Positions 5,522-13,253 of a stretch of DNA of 16,649 nucleotides are shown one piece after another (within the stretch, counting starts at the first letter, position 1; each line of letters opens with the position of its first letter). The notes under the pieces are model-generated. The model made no database searches. It saw nothing but the letters and a program-made list of their open reading frames with translations, and was not told the origin of the DNA. Source of the DNA: Chloroflexota bacterium (GTDB lineage Bacteria > Chloroflexota > Dehalococcoidia > SM23-28-2 > RBG-16-64-32); assembly GCA_022565075.1 (NCBI GenBank), contig JADFKG010000028.1:1-16649 (forward strand). The letters run 5' to 3'. A program made the translations under genes and the position numbers.

Positions 5522-8188
5522 CTAGGCGCGGGCGACTTCGACCCGGGCGACCGCTGCGTCGGCGTCGAAGAGCGCCGTGATGGCGCCGCCATCGTAATAG
5601 AGCGGCAGATACAGCATCTTCGGCTGCACGGCCTCGGTGATGGCCACGGGCGCGCGCAACTCTGCCGAAGCGTTGCCCGACGGTTCTGTGCGACGCAGAA
5701 CGACCTCGTCGCCGGCGGCAACGCCGAGCTCCGACGCGTCGTCCGGATGCATCTTCACGGAGTCGTCGCGGTGCAGCTTGTCCGCCTCGGGCGAATGCAC
5801 CGCGGCGCCCTCGTAGCTCGTGTACAGGCCGCGACCCGTCGTCAGCGTGAAGCCACCGTTGTCCGACGGATCCGTAGGACGGGACATCGCGCTGGCCTGC
5901 ACCCCGACGCGCTTCGTGGACTTCGGTCCGGCGCCGTTCAAGTGCTGCTGCGTTCCGGAGTCGAGTTCGCGCCACGTCGCGCCGGCGTGCAGCGGCACCA
6001 CTTGTGCGATCTCGTCGGTGACCTCGCCCACGTTCGGGTAGGTGATGCGGATCTCGCCCGTGCCCAGCCGCTCCGCCAGGCGCTTGCCCAGCTCGCAGAG
6101 GACGCGCCAGCCCTGTCGCGCCTCGCCGCGCAGGTCGTGCGCTTGTTGCAGGCGCATGATGCGGCGGTCGGCGCTCGTTGTTGTGCCTTCTTTCGCCCAG
6201 TAGCCGCCGTCAGGCAGCACCACGTGCGCCAGCCGGGCAGTGTCCGTGGGCAGCGAGTCGATCACCACCAGCAGCTCGACGGACGAGAGCAGCTTCTCGA
6301 CGCGGGCCCGGTCCGGCGCCAGCATCAGCGGGTTGTCGTTGAGGACGACCAGCGCCCTTATCTGCGATCCGTTCGTCATCTCATCGAAGGTGAGAGCGGC
6401 GCCCGTCGCCACCTGGGCTCCCCAGAGGCGCTGCATCTCGTCGCGCGAGGCGTCGGAGATCGGTCGCTGGCCGGGGAAGAGGTCCGCGCAGGCGCCCATG
6501 TCGCGCGCGCCCCAGCCGTTCGCCTCGGATGGCAGAACGAAGAGCGCGTTCGGGGCGTCGTCACCGGCGACGGTGATCGTAACGTTCGCCAGCGCACCCA
6601 CGATGGCGCGCGCGGCCGAAGCGCCGAAGTGTGGCAGCGCGCAGATCGCGGAGAAGCCTTCGCCGGCCTCCTTGAGCACCGTCACGGCCTTGTCGAACGC
6701 CGCCTGCATCTCGCTCGAAAGCAGCGCGCGGCCGGCGGACCCGTCAGCGCCTTCGACGGCGGTGGCCAGCGCGGCCACGACGGCGGCTTCATCGCCCGGC
6801 TTCGGCTGCACCCAGGCCTCGGCGAAATCGTTCAGCTCGCCCCAGAGCGGGCTGACCACGACGACGCGTGCGTCGCCGCTGACGTTGGCGTCCTTAACGC
6901 GCAGTCCGAAAACGTTGTGGCTGGAGTCGAGGTCGTCGGCGACGACCAGGATCGTCTTCGAAGCGGCGATGCGCATGCCGTCGGCCGGGAGCGCCTCGGA
7001 CCCGAAGGCCTCGCGCAGGGCGCCGGCGGCGGCGCGCGTCACCGAGGACGTGCTCGTGTCGACGCTGTTCGTGCCGACGATCGCGCGGGCGATCTTGCTC
7101 AGCAGGTAGTTCTCTTCGTTCGTGGCCAGCGGCGAGCCCAGGAAGCCGATCGCTTCCGGGCCGTGCTCTTCTCGCACCTGCGCCAGGCGGGCGACGGTGA
7201 ACTCCATCGCCTCGTCCCAGTCGGACGCATCCTGGCCACCGTTGCGCTTGATCAGCGGTTGACCGAGACGCACGCTCGGCTTGACGGCGTCGTAGTGGAA
7301 GCGGCCGCGGACACAGATCTGCGTGGCGCTGACCGGGTTCGCGGTCTCGTCCGGGCGGACGATGACGCCGCGGCCCTTCTTGGCGCCGACCGAGATCGAG
7401 CAGCCGACCGAGCACTGTGTGCAGGTCGTCGGCGTCCAGCGCTCAGTCTGGGTGGCGCTCCACTTGTTGGGGTGCTCCATCAGCGCCGCCGTCGGGCAGA
7501 CGTCGATGCACGAGCCGCAGAAGTCGCAGTTCGACTCGTCCACCGCGCCGTCAGCGCCGAAGGCGATTCGCGTCGACGAGCCGCGGCCGGCGAGTGTGAT
7601 CGCGCCGGTGTGGCGCAGCTCGTCGCAGGCGCGGACGCAGCGGGTGCAGATGATGCACATCTGCGAGTCGAACTCCAGGAAGGGGTTGCCCTGGTCGGGA
7701 GCCGGTTGCTCGAGGTTGTAGTAGGTGCGCTCGTCGCCGTCCCACGGCTCGTAGCCGGCCATCTCCAGCTGCTCGCAGGTCGTTTGCAGCTCGCAACGGT
7801 AGTTCTTCGAGCAGGTCAGGCAGCGGTGCGTTATGGTGTCGTCGCGCAGGCAGGTGTCGCCCGGCTTGCACTTGACGACGCGGTGGCAGGTGAGGCAACG
7901 GTCGGCGTGGTACGACATGATCAGCGAGAGCACGGCCTGCTGCGTCGAGTGCAGCTCGGGCGTCTCCGTGCGCACGATCATCCCTTCAGCGACCTTCGAA
8001 GTGCAGGAGAGCTGGAAGCCGCGCTGGCCCTCGATCTCGACGATGCAGGTGCGGCAGCCGGCGTAGGGCGGCAGGCCGTCGATGTAGCAGAGGTTGGAGA
8101 TGAACGTGCCCTGGTTCTTGATCACCTCGACCAGAGGCGCGCCCTCCGGCACTTCGATGTCGGTGCCGTTGAGGTTGATCGTGGCCAC
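5522..8188 (-). CDS. NuoG-like / formate-dehydrogenase-like iron-sulfur molybdopterin-fold subunit
   Basis: An 888-residue electron-transfer subunit. Cofactor sites in order: plant-type [2Fe-2S] Cys34, 45, 48, 62; a NuoG-type His94-x3-Cys98-x2-Cys101-x5-Cys107 cluster; a second cysteine block Cys123-x2-Cys126-x5-Cys132 followed by ELQ, with Cys113 and Cys138 nearby; two ferredoxin clusters (Cys178/181/184/188 and 221/224/227/231); then a molybdopterin-domain [4Fe-4S] at Cys256/259/263/292. A molybdopterin-oxidoreductase fold follows, with a C-terminal dinucleotide-binding domain from about residue 780. Aligned without gaps to formate dehydrogenase, the Mo-ligand Cys/Sec position is Val383 ('NSVDTSTSSVTR'), so formate oxidation is unlikely and a complex I NuoG-like relay role is favoured. 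The start is GTG, with GAGGT (8197-8201) overlapping the end of the NuoI-like gene 6 nt upstream; the two form an operon. Likely on the cytoplasmic side of the membrane. Confidence 0.9.
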   Translation of the reverse strand: MATINLNGTDIEVPEGAPLVEVIKNQGTFISNLCYIDGLPPYAGCRTCIVEIEGQRGFQLSCTSKVAEGMIVRTETPELHSTQQAVLSLIMSYHADRCLTCHRVVKCKPGDTCLRDDTITHRCLTCSKNYRCELQTTCEQLEMAGYEPWDGDERTYYNLEQPAPDQGNPFLEFDSQMCIICTRCVRACDELRHTGAITLAGRGSSTRIAFGADGAVDESNCDFCGSCIDVCPTAALMEHPNKWSATQTERWTPTTCTQCSVGCSISVGAKKGRGVIVRPDETANPVSATQICVRGRFHYDAVKPSVRLGQPLIKRNGGQDASDWDEAMEFTVARLAQVREEHGPEAIGFLGSPLATNEENYLLSKIARAIVGTNSVDTSTSSVTRAAAGALREAFGSEALPADGMRIAASKTILVVADDLDSSHNVFGLRVKDANVSGDARVVVVSPLWGELNDFAEAWVQPKPGDEAAVVAALATAVEGADGSAGRALLSSEMQAAFDKAVTVLKEAGEGFSAICALPHFGASAARAIVGALANVTITVAGDDAPNALFVLPSEANGWGARDMGACADLFPGQRPISDASRDEMQRLWGAQVATGAALTFDEMTNGSQIRALVVLNDNPLMLAPDRARVEKLLSSVELLVVIDSLPTDTARLAHVVLPDGGYWAKEGTTTSADRRIMRLQQAHDLRGEARQGWRVLCELGKRLAERLGTGEIRITYPNVGEVTDEIAQVVPLHAGATWRELDSGTQQHLNGAGPKSTKRVGVQASAMSRPTDPSDNGGFTLTTGRGLYTSYEGAAVHSPEADKLHRDDSVKMHPDDASELGVAAGDEVVLRRTEPSGNASAELRAPVAITEAVQPKMLYLPLYYDGGAITALFDADAAVARVEVARA

Positions 8189-8194
8189 GGGCGT

Positions 8195-8695
8195 CTACCT
8201 CACCCGGTCGCGTTCGACTGGCTTGCCGATGTGCAGCGGGATCTCGTCCTCAAGCGGCGCCTTCTTGCCGTTCGGATAAGTGTGTTCGTGCTCGTGAAGG
8301 TGCTTCTGCGCCATCTTCGTCAGGGCGTGCTTGTCGCGGTAGAGTTCGTCAAAAACGTAGGTGGCGTCGTCCAGCGGCCCGCCGGCCTGGATCGCCTCGT
8401 ACGGGCAGGCCTCGACGCACAGTCCGCAGTACATACACAGGCGGAAGTCGATCTCATAGCGGTCGATGTTTAGCGCGCCGTCCTCGCGCGGCGAAGTCTG
8501 CACCAGGATGCAGCCGTCGGGGCAGGCCTGCGCGCAGGTCGAGCAGCCGGTGCAGCGCTCCTCGAACCAGAGCAGGTTCGTGCGGGCGTCGACGGGGATG
8601 GGGCGGACCTCTTCGGGGTACTGCGTCGTGAACGGGCGCCGGAACAGATAACGAAACGTTACCGAGAACGCTTTAGCGATTCCAGTGCCGAACAA
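8195..8695 (-). CDS. NuoI-like 2x[4Fe-4S] ferredoxin subunit
   Basis: A 166-residue protein with the NuoI layout: an N-terminal amphipathic segment 'FSVTFRYLFRRPFTTQYP' (10-27) like the membrane-contacting start of NuoI, then two cluster motifs, Cys48-x2-Cys51-x2-Cys54-x3-Cys58 and Cys87-x2-Cys90-x2-Cys93-x3-Cys97, the latter within 'YEIDFRLCMYCGLCVEACP', typical of NuoI. In complex I this subunit carries clusters N6a/N6b towards quinone. The C-terminal 50 residues are charged and His-rich ('KHLHEHEHTYP'). The chosen start is TTG at 8695, the only start supported by an upstream GA-rich element (8705-8713, loosely spaced), so it is less certain than the frame. It is first in a two-gene operon with the NuoG-like gene; no other nuo genes are in the window. 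It could instead be the partner of an FDH- or hydrogenase-type complex. Confidence 0.9.
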   Translation of the reverse strand: MFGTGIAKAFSVTFRYLFRRPFTTQYPEEVRPIPVDARTNLLWFEERCTGCSTCAQACPDGCILVQTSPREDGALNIDRYEIDFRLCMYCGLCVEACPYEAIQAGGPLDDATYVFDELYRDKHALTKMAQKHLHEHEHTYPNGKKAPLEDEIPLHIGKPVERDRVR

Positions 8696-8716
8696 GACGC
8701 CTAATCTCCCTCTACC

Positions 8717-8731
8717 GGGGCACGGAGCCCC
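8717..8731 (-). promoter_or_regulatory. short GC hairpin in the nuoI-like leader
   Basis: GGGGC (8727-8731 on the minus strand) and GCCCC (8717-8721) form a perfect 5-bp stem with a 5-nt loop, within the first 20 nt of the predicted transcript. No T-run follows, so it is not a terminator; it may stabilise the 5' end. Confidence 0.35.
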
Positions 8732-8740
8732 ATACGTTCG

Positions 8741-8769
8741 ATTGTAGGGAGGCGTCAGCGCTGGTTCAA
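8741..8769 (-). promoter_or_regulatory. sigma70-type promoter of the nuoI-nuoG-like operon
   Basis: On the minus strand TTGAAC (8764-8769) and TACAAT (8741-8746) are spaced by exactly 17 nt. Transcription would start near 8734, about 40 nt before the TTG start codon at 8695. Confidence 0.7.
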
Positions 8770-8855
8770 GTGAATAAAATCACGAAGCACGTTTGGCGCC
8801 GATCTGGTGATAAGATGCAGCCGATCTGAACGCCCTGAAAGAAAGGCAGACAAAA

Positions 8856-9125
8856 ATGACCCGCATGTTCGTCCGCCACAAAGTCAACGACTACGCCGCC
8901 TGGCGCAAGGCCTATGACGACTTCGAGGCGACCCGCAGCAGCATGGGAGCCAGCGGCCACGAGGTCTTCCAGGCTGCCGACAACCCGAACGATATCACCG
9001 CCTGGCACGACTTCGACTCGCTCGAAAAGGCGCAGGCGTTCGCCGGCAGCAGCGAGCTGCGTGGAGCGATGGGCAACGCCGGCGTCGTCGGCCAGCCCGA
9101 TATCTGGTTCGCGAACCCCGCGTAG
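8856..9125 (+). CDS. small dimeric alpha/beta-barrel (ABM/'cyclase'-like) protein
   Basis: An 89-residue protein that looks like one ferredoxin-like alpha/beta domain of the dimeric alpha/beta-barrel superfamily: strand 'MFVRHKVND', helix 'AAWRKAYDDFEATRSSMG', strand 'HEVFQAADN', strand 'DITAWHDF', helix 'SLEKAQAFAGSSELRGAMGNAG', then 'PDIWFANP'. Many proteins of this size are annotated as cyclases or antibiotic-biosynthesis-monooxygenase-like without a known reaction; no catalytic residue can be assigned here. The ATG at 8856 is preceded by AAAGG (8842-8846). It is divergent from the nuoI-like operon and 57 nt upstream of the nucleotide cyclase gene, which appears to have its own promoter. 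Real as a gene; its function is unknown. Confidence 0.82.
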   Translation: MTRMFVRHKVNDYAAWRKAYDDFEATRSSMGASGHEVFQAADNPNDITAWHDFDSLEKAQAFAGSSELRGAMGNAGVVGQPDIWFANPA

Positions 9126-9143
9126 CCGTCTACGGGCCGGCGC

Positions 9144-9173
9144 CTGTCATACGCTCGCCTTCACTGCTATCCT
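9144..9173 (+). promoter_or_regulatory. weak candidate promoter for a leaderless cyclase mRNA
   Basis: CTGTCA (9144-9149) and TATCCT (9168-9173), 18 nt apart, each match 4 of 6 consensus bases. Transcription would start near 9180-9183, at the ATG itself, which fits the absence of any Shine-Dalgarno sequence before 9183. Confidence 0.35.
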
Positions 9174-9182
9174 TGCGCCAGC

Positions 9183-10526
9183 ATGGAACCGCAGTATCGT
9201 TTCTGTAAGAGCGCCGATGGCACCGAGATCGGATACGCAATACTCGGCGAAGGGCCGCCGCTGGTCTTCGTCACCCCTTTCGCCGGCGAATTCGAGCTGA
9301 TCTGGGCGATCCCCGGCGGCCGCGACTGGATCACGGGTCTGGCGCGCGCACGCACGCTCATCCATTTCGACCGGCGAGGTGCTGGACTTTCCCAGCGCGA
9401 CGTGACCGACATCTCGCTTGAGGCGGACCTCGCTGACCTGGAGGCGGTGGTCAGAGCGGAGGCGCTGGACCGCTTCGATCTGCTGACCGGGTACGAATCT
9501 TGCGCAATAGCTGTTGCCTACGCGGCCGCACAGCCAGACAGAGTGGGGCGACTGGTACTCTGGGGGCCTTATGCTCGCGGAGCAGACTTCCGCACAGCCG
9601 CCTCAGTCAAGGCCCTCACGGATCTCGTTCGAGGTCCCGGATGGGCCATCGCTCGCCGCGTCGTAGCGGATACGCTTATGCCGAGCGGTCCCGCCGAAGT
9701 CGTCCGGGCGTTCGCCCCGTTGGTGAAGGCTACGTGCTCGCCGGAGGTATTCGCCACGTACGTCGAGCGCGAGGCGACGCTGGACATCAGCGACCTCGTG
9801 TCGAAGGTCCAGGCGCCATGCCTCGTCCTGCACCGCAAGGACTCGCGCGTCGTTCCAACCTCAGCCGTTCGGTCGTTCGCCGCCCGGCTTCCCAACGCCA
9901 GGCTGCTCTTGCTCAGCGGTGATGCCTCGGTGCCGTACGTCGACTCCCAGCAGGCCCTGAAACCAATAGACGAGTTTCTCGGCACGTCGGCAGAGCCTGC
10001 AAGCGAGCCGGCCGAACGCGGCGGTGCCGTGGCGACGGTTCTCTTCACGGATATCGTCGGTCACACGGAGATGATGTCCCGTCTCGGCGACGAGAAGGGA
10101 CGGGATGTCCTGCGCGAGCACGAGCGTATAACCCGCGACCTGCTGGCGGCGAACGGTGGCAAGGAAGTGAAGACGATGGGCGACGGCTTCATGGCCTCGT
10201 TTACGTCGGTTACGAAGGCCGTCGCCTGCGCCATCGCCCTGCAGAAAGCATTTGCAGAGCGGAACGAGGGTGCTGACGAACCACTGCACATCCGCATCGG
10301 GCTCAACGCCGGCGAACCGATCGAGGAGGACGGCGACCTGTTCGGCGCTACCGTCATCCTCGCCTCTCGCCTCGCTGCGAAGGCGGCTGGTGGGGAGATA
10401 CTAGTGTCGGATGTCGTGCGAGGCCTCTGCTCCGGCAAGGGATTCCTCTTTTCCGACCGTGGCGAGTTCGTGGCCAAGGGCTTCGAGGAGCCGGTACGCG
10501 TCTTCGACGTCTCCTGGCGAGGCTAG
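9183..10526 (+). CDS. class III adenylate/guanylate cyclase fused to a degenerate alpha/beta hydrolase domain
   Basis: A 447-residue two-domain protein resembling the mycobacterial Rv1900c architecture. Residues 1-267 have an alpha/beta-hydrolase fold ('GPPLVFVTPFAGEFELIW', 'IHFDRRGAGLS'), but the nucleophile elbow reads GYESC with Tyr104 at the serine position, and the usual histidine near the end is Ser249, so it is probably a ligand-sensing rather than catalytic domain. Residues 281-447 are a class III cyclase with metal-binding Asp290 ('VLFTDIVGHTE') and Asp334 ('KTMGDG'), base-selecting Lys330 and Asp385 ('DLFGATV'), and Arg396; the transition-state Asn position is Ile392. Lys plus Asp suggests ATP as substrate, hence cAMP. 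There are no membrane segments. The start lacks a ribosome site; codons upstream show no better start. Its 3' end overlaps the convergent exporter gene by 4 bp. Confidence 0.92.
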   Translation: MEPQYRFCKSADGTEIGYAILGEGPPLVFVTPFAGEFELIWAIPGGRDWITGLARARTLIHFDRRGAGLSQRDVTDISLEADLADLEAVVRAEALDRFDLLTGYESCAIAVAYAAAQPDRVGRLVLWGPYARGADFRTAASVKALTDLVRGPGWAIARRVVADTLMPSGPAEVVRAFAPLVKATCSPEVFATYVEREATLDISDLVSKVQAPCLVLHRKDSRVVPTSAVRSFAARLPNARLLLLSGDASVPYVDSQQALKPIDEFLGTSAEPASEPAERGGAVATVLFTDIVGHTEMMSRLGDEKGRDVLREHERITRDLLAANGGKEVKTMGDGFMASFTSVTKAVACAIALQKAFAERNEGADEPLHIRIGLNAGEPIEEDGDLFGATVILASRLAAKAAGGEILVSDVVRGLCSGKGFLFSDRGEFVAKGFEEPVRVFDVSWRG

Positions 10527-12703
10527 TCGCTGCTTGGCGCGACCGGTCGCGGAGGCTTGCTCAGCCGGCCGTCGATGCTGACGTGCGGGATCAGCCGGTC
10601 CAACCACGTCGGCAGCCACCAGTTCCAGCGTCCCGCCAGCTGCATCAGCGACGGCACCAGGATCAGGCGGACGAGCGTGGCGTCCAGGAAGATGGCGAAG
10701 CCCAATCCGATGCCGAACTGCTTCACCACTCGCTGGTCACTGAGAGCGAACGTCAGGAAGACGGCGACCATGATCGCCGCTGCCGCCGAGATCACTCGCG
10801 TCGTCACGGCAAGCCCGCGCGCCACGGACTCGGTGTTGTCGCCGCTGGCGTCGTACTCTTCGCGGATGCGGCTCACGAGGAACACCTCGTAGTCCATCGA
10901 CAGGCCGAACAGCACGGCAAAGAGCATCATCGGCAGGAACGCCTCCACAGGGCCCTCGCGGGCGACGCCGAAGACTCCCCCTAGCCACCCCCACTGGAAG
11001 ATCGCGACCAGCACCCCGAACGACGCCCCGATCGAGACCAGGTTCATCAACGCCGCTTTGAGCGGCACCAGGATCGACCGGAACACGACTATGAGCAGCA
11101 AGAAGCCCAGGCCGATGACGGCGCCCAGAAAGTATGGCAGACGGTCGCTCAACTGCTCGCCCAGGTCGACGAACATAGCCGTCGATCCCCCGACGAGCGG
11201 CTTCGCGCCCGAGTCTGCATATTCATCGCGCAGCGCCGATCGCAGGTCGTGGACCAGGTTCACGGTGGCCGCGTCCTGGGGCGCCGACTCTGGGATCACC
11301 GTGACGACCGCGGCGCTTTCATCGTCGTTGAAGAGGACGGGTCCGACATCAGCGACGCCATCGATCGTCGCCAGGAAGCCCGATGCCTGGCCGACGTGTG
11401 CGGCTGCGCCCGGATCGTCGATCCGGAAGCCAACGACGACCGGGCCGTTCGTGCCCGGCCCGAACCCGTCCGAGATCAGATCGTAGGCGCGGCGGGAAGT
11501 GAACGACTCCGGATTGTTGCCGGGGTCGGAGAACCCCAGGCGCAGGTCCAGAACCGGCGCGGTCAAGAGCAAGAGGATCGCTGAGGCGCCAGCCAGGCAG
11601 AGAATCGGATGGCGCTGCACGAGCCGGCTGAGCCGGTACCCAATCCCAGTCTCTGCTTCGGCTGCCGGCGCCGCCAGGAACGGTATCTGAAGGCTGTTGA
11701 TCACCGGGCCCGCGTAGCGCAGGATCGCCGGCATCACGAGGACCGCGATCGCCACCGTCGTCGCCACCACCATCGCCGCCGCCGTACCCACCCAGCCGAT
11801 GCTGGCGATTCCGGATACCCAGAGGCCGAGCAGTGCGATGACGACGGTTCCGCCGGCGAAGAAGACGGAGCGTCCCGCCGTCGCCGCCGCGACCACCACC
11901 GCGTCCTCACCGGAGAGGTCCTGCGATCTGGCCTCCCGGAAGCGCGTGGAGATCAGCAGAGCGTAGTCGATGCCGACGCCGATCCCAATCATCGCGACGA
12001 ACTGAGTTGTCCAGCTCGGCATGTCTATAACCGATGTGGCCAGGCCGAGTATGAAGAAGCTGGCGCCCAGGCCGAGCAGAGCGGTGAGTATGGGCAGGGC
12101 CATCGCCACGACGGAGCCGAAGGCGATGAGCAGAATGACGACCGCGGCGGCGAGGCCGATGATCTCAGAGCTTCCCGGAGGCACTCGTTCGGCGACCTGT
12201 ACCACCGGCCCGCCCGCTTCGATCTGCAGCTCCTCGCTCGATGTCTCCTCCGCCAGGGCGATCAACGCCTCCGCGCTCGCTGGCTCTATGCTGTTCGTCT
12301 GCCCTACGTATCGGACGTCGATACGGGCGATCGTGCCATCAGCGGATATCGCCCCGGCTGCCTCATACGGAGACGAGACGGCGAACACCTGCGGCAGCTT
12401 TTCGATCTCGCCGATCAGCTCGCCGATGCGGTCTTTCGTCGCAGCGTCTTCCACGCCGTCCGCGGAGCGGACGACGATATAGCCGGAGTCGCCGGCGTTC
12501 GCGGGGAAGCGCTCTTCAAGAAGGTCGAAGAACTCCTGTGACTCGGAGCCCGGGATGGAGAACAAGTCTCCGAAATCGCCGCGGAACGAGCCCCAGAGCG
12601 AGGCGAGCACCGCCAGCATCACAAACGTGCCGAGCAGCACCAGCCGGGCGTGCCTGTAGGCGAAGCGCGGCCAGCGCTCGAACAGGAGCGACTCTTTCCT
12701 CAA
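10523..12703 (-). CDS. MMPL/RND-superfamily membrane exporter
   Basis: This 726-residue protein has the duplicated RND layout: TM1 (18-37), a periplasmic-type loop to about 178, TMs from about 180 to 330, a second N-terminal TM near 367-385, a second loop to about 520, and a final TM bundle (523-690). Each half carries the MMPL motif with its Asp-Tyr pair: 'GIGVGIDYALLISTRFRE' (Asp246-Tyr247) and 'FGLSMDYEVFLVSRIREE' (Asp604-Tyr605), which form the proton-relay region. MMPL proteins export lipids, hopanoids, siderophores or drugs using the proton gradient. The start is TTG at 12703, with GGAGG 4 nt upstream (12708-12712). It lies 13 nt after the MarR stop, so it is co-transcribed and probably repressed with that gene. 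A lipophilic compound is the likely cargo, but which one is unknown. Downstream it converges with the cyclase gene. Confidence 0.94.
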   Translation of the reverse strand: MRKESLLFERWPRFAYRHARLVLLGTFVMLAVLASLWGSFRGDFGDLFSIPGSESQEFFDLLEERFPANAGDSGYIVVRSADGVEDAATKDRIGELIGEIEKLPQVFAVSSPYEAAGAISADGTIARIDVRYVGQTNSIEPASAEALIALAEETSSEELQIEAGGPVVQVAERVPPGSSEIIGLAAAVVILLIAFGSVVAMALPILTALLGLGASFFILGLATSVIDMPSWTTQFVAMIGIGVGIDYALLISTRFREARSQDLSGEDAVVVAAATAGRSVFFAGGTVVIALLGLWVSGIASIGWVGTAAAMVVATTVAIAVLVMPAILRYAGPVINSLQIPFLAAPAAEAETGIGYRLSRLVQRHPILCLAGASAILLLLTAPVLDLRLGFSDPGNNPESFTSRRAYDLISDGFGPGTNGPVVVGFRIDDPGAAAHVGQASGFLATIDGVADVGPVLFNDDESAAVVTVIPESAPQDAATVNLVHDLRSALRDEYADSGAKPLVGGSTAMFVDLGEQLSDRLPYFLGAVIGLGFLLLIVVFRSILVPLKAALMNLVSIGASFGVLVAIFQWGWLGGVFGVAREGPVEAFLPMMLFAVLFGLSMDYEVFLVSRIREEYDASGDNTESVARGLAVTTRVISAAAAIMVAVFLTFALSDQRVVKQFGIGLGFAIFLDATLVRLILVPSLMQLAGRWNWWLPTWLDRLIPHVSIDGRLSKPPRPVAPSSD

Positions 12704-12716
12704 GCTTCCTCCAGTG

Positions 12717-13253
12717 CTAGCGAAGAGCGCCGGCGGGCGACGGCTCTTCGGGGCGTAACGGGGCGACTATGGGCTCAAGCTCGTTGGCCTTCAGCACCTT
12801 GGCGAGCGCCAATGAGATGAAGCGGGCTTCCTTGGGCGATACATGCGCGGCGAAACGGTCGATCAGGATCTTGGCTACCGGCGCTTTGACCCTCTCGAAC
12901 AGGGCGCGGCCGTTGTCCGTAAGCGTCACGTATACCGCCCTGCGGTCCTCCGGCGACGTTTCCCGCCGCACGAGGTCGGCCTCTGTCAGTCTGTCCACGA
13001 GGCGGGTGGCGCCGCTCTTGCTGCGCAGCGTCAGCCGGGCGAGATCGGTCATCTTGATGCGCTGGTTCGGCGCCTCGATTACTTCGATCAGCACCTCGAA
13101 CCAGTCGAACGGTATGTCTTCCTGCTTCTCCACCTGCTTACCGACGACTTCCATGACGGCCCAGCGCACGCGGCCGATGGCGCGCAGGGCGTCGATCGCG
13201 TCGGAGTACTTCAGGAGCTCTTCGGGCAGTTCCACGATGCGATGGTACCGCAC
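12717..13253 (-). CDS. MarR-family transcriptional regulator
   Basis: A winged-helix MarR protein of about 178 residues. The DNA-binding region is recognisable: 'IKMTDLARLTLRSKSGATRLVDRLTEADLVRRETSPEDRRAVYVTLTDNGRALFE', containing the recognition helix with its 'SGATRLVDRL' and the wing with the family-typical 'SPEDRRAVYVTLT'. A C-terminal helix pair for dimerisation follows. The start is uncertain: GTG at 13253 is used here. GTG at 13235 (172 residues) fits a leaderless mRNA, with TACCAT 6 nt upstream. The ATG at 13319 is unlikely because the reading would begin inside the sodN terminator and run through the operator palindrome. It is first in an operon with the MMPL exporter; the palindrome at 13254-13275 suggests autorepression relieved by a small ligand, as in other marR-efflux pairs. 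Confidence 0.9.
   Translation of the reverse strand: MRYHRIVELPEELLKYSDAIDALRAIGRVRWAVMEVVGKQVEKQEDIPFDWFEVLIEVIEAPNQRIKMTDLARLTLRSKSGATRLVDRLTEADLVRRETSPEDRRAVYVTLTDNGRALFERVKAPVAKILIDRFAAHVSPKEARFISLALAKVLKANELEPIVAPLRPEEPSPAGALR

Noticed and set aside
5747..8188. NuoG-like gene as a catalytic formate dehydrogenase
   Set aside because: The Cys/Sec molybdenum ligand and the adjacent His are replaced (Val383, Thr384), and no in-frame TGA suggests selenocysteine.
5747..8473. 908-codon open frame on the plus strand
   Set aside because: It is antisense to the NuoG-like gene and the end of the NuoI-like gene. It has no recognisable domain and an Arg/Val/Ala/His-rich composition, whereas the minus strand encodes a fully motif-supported protein.
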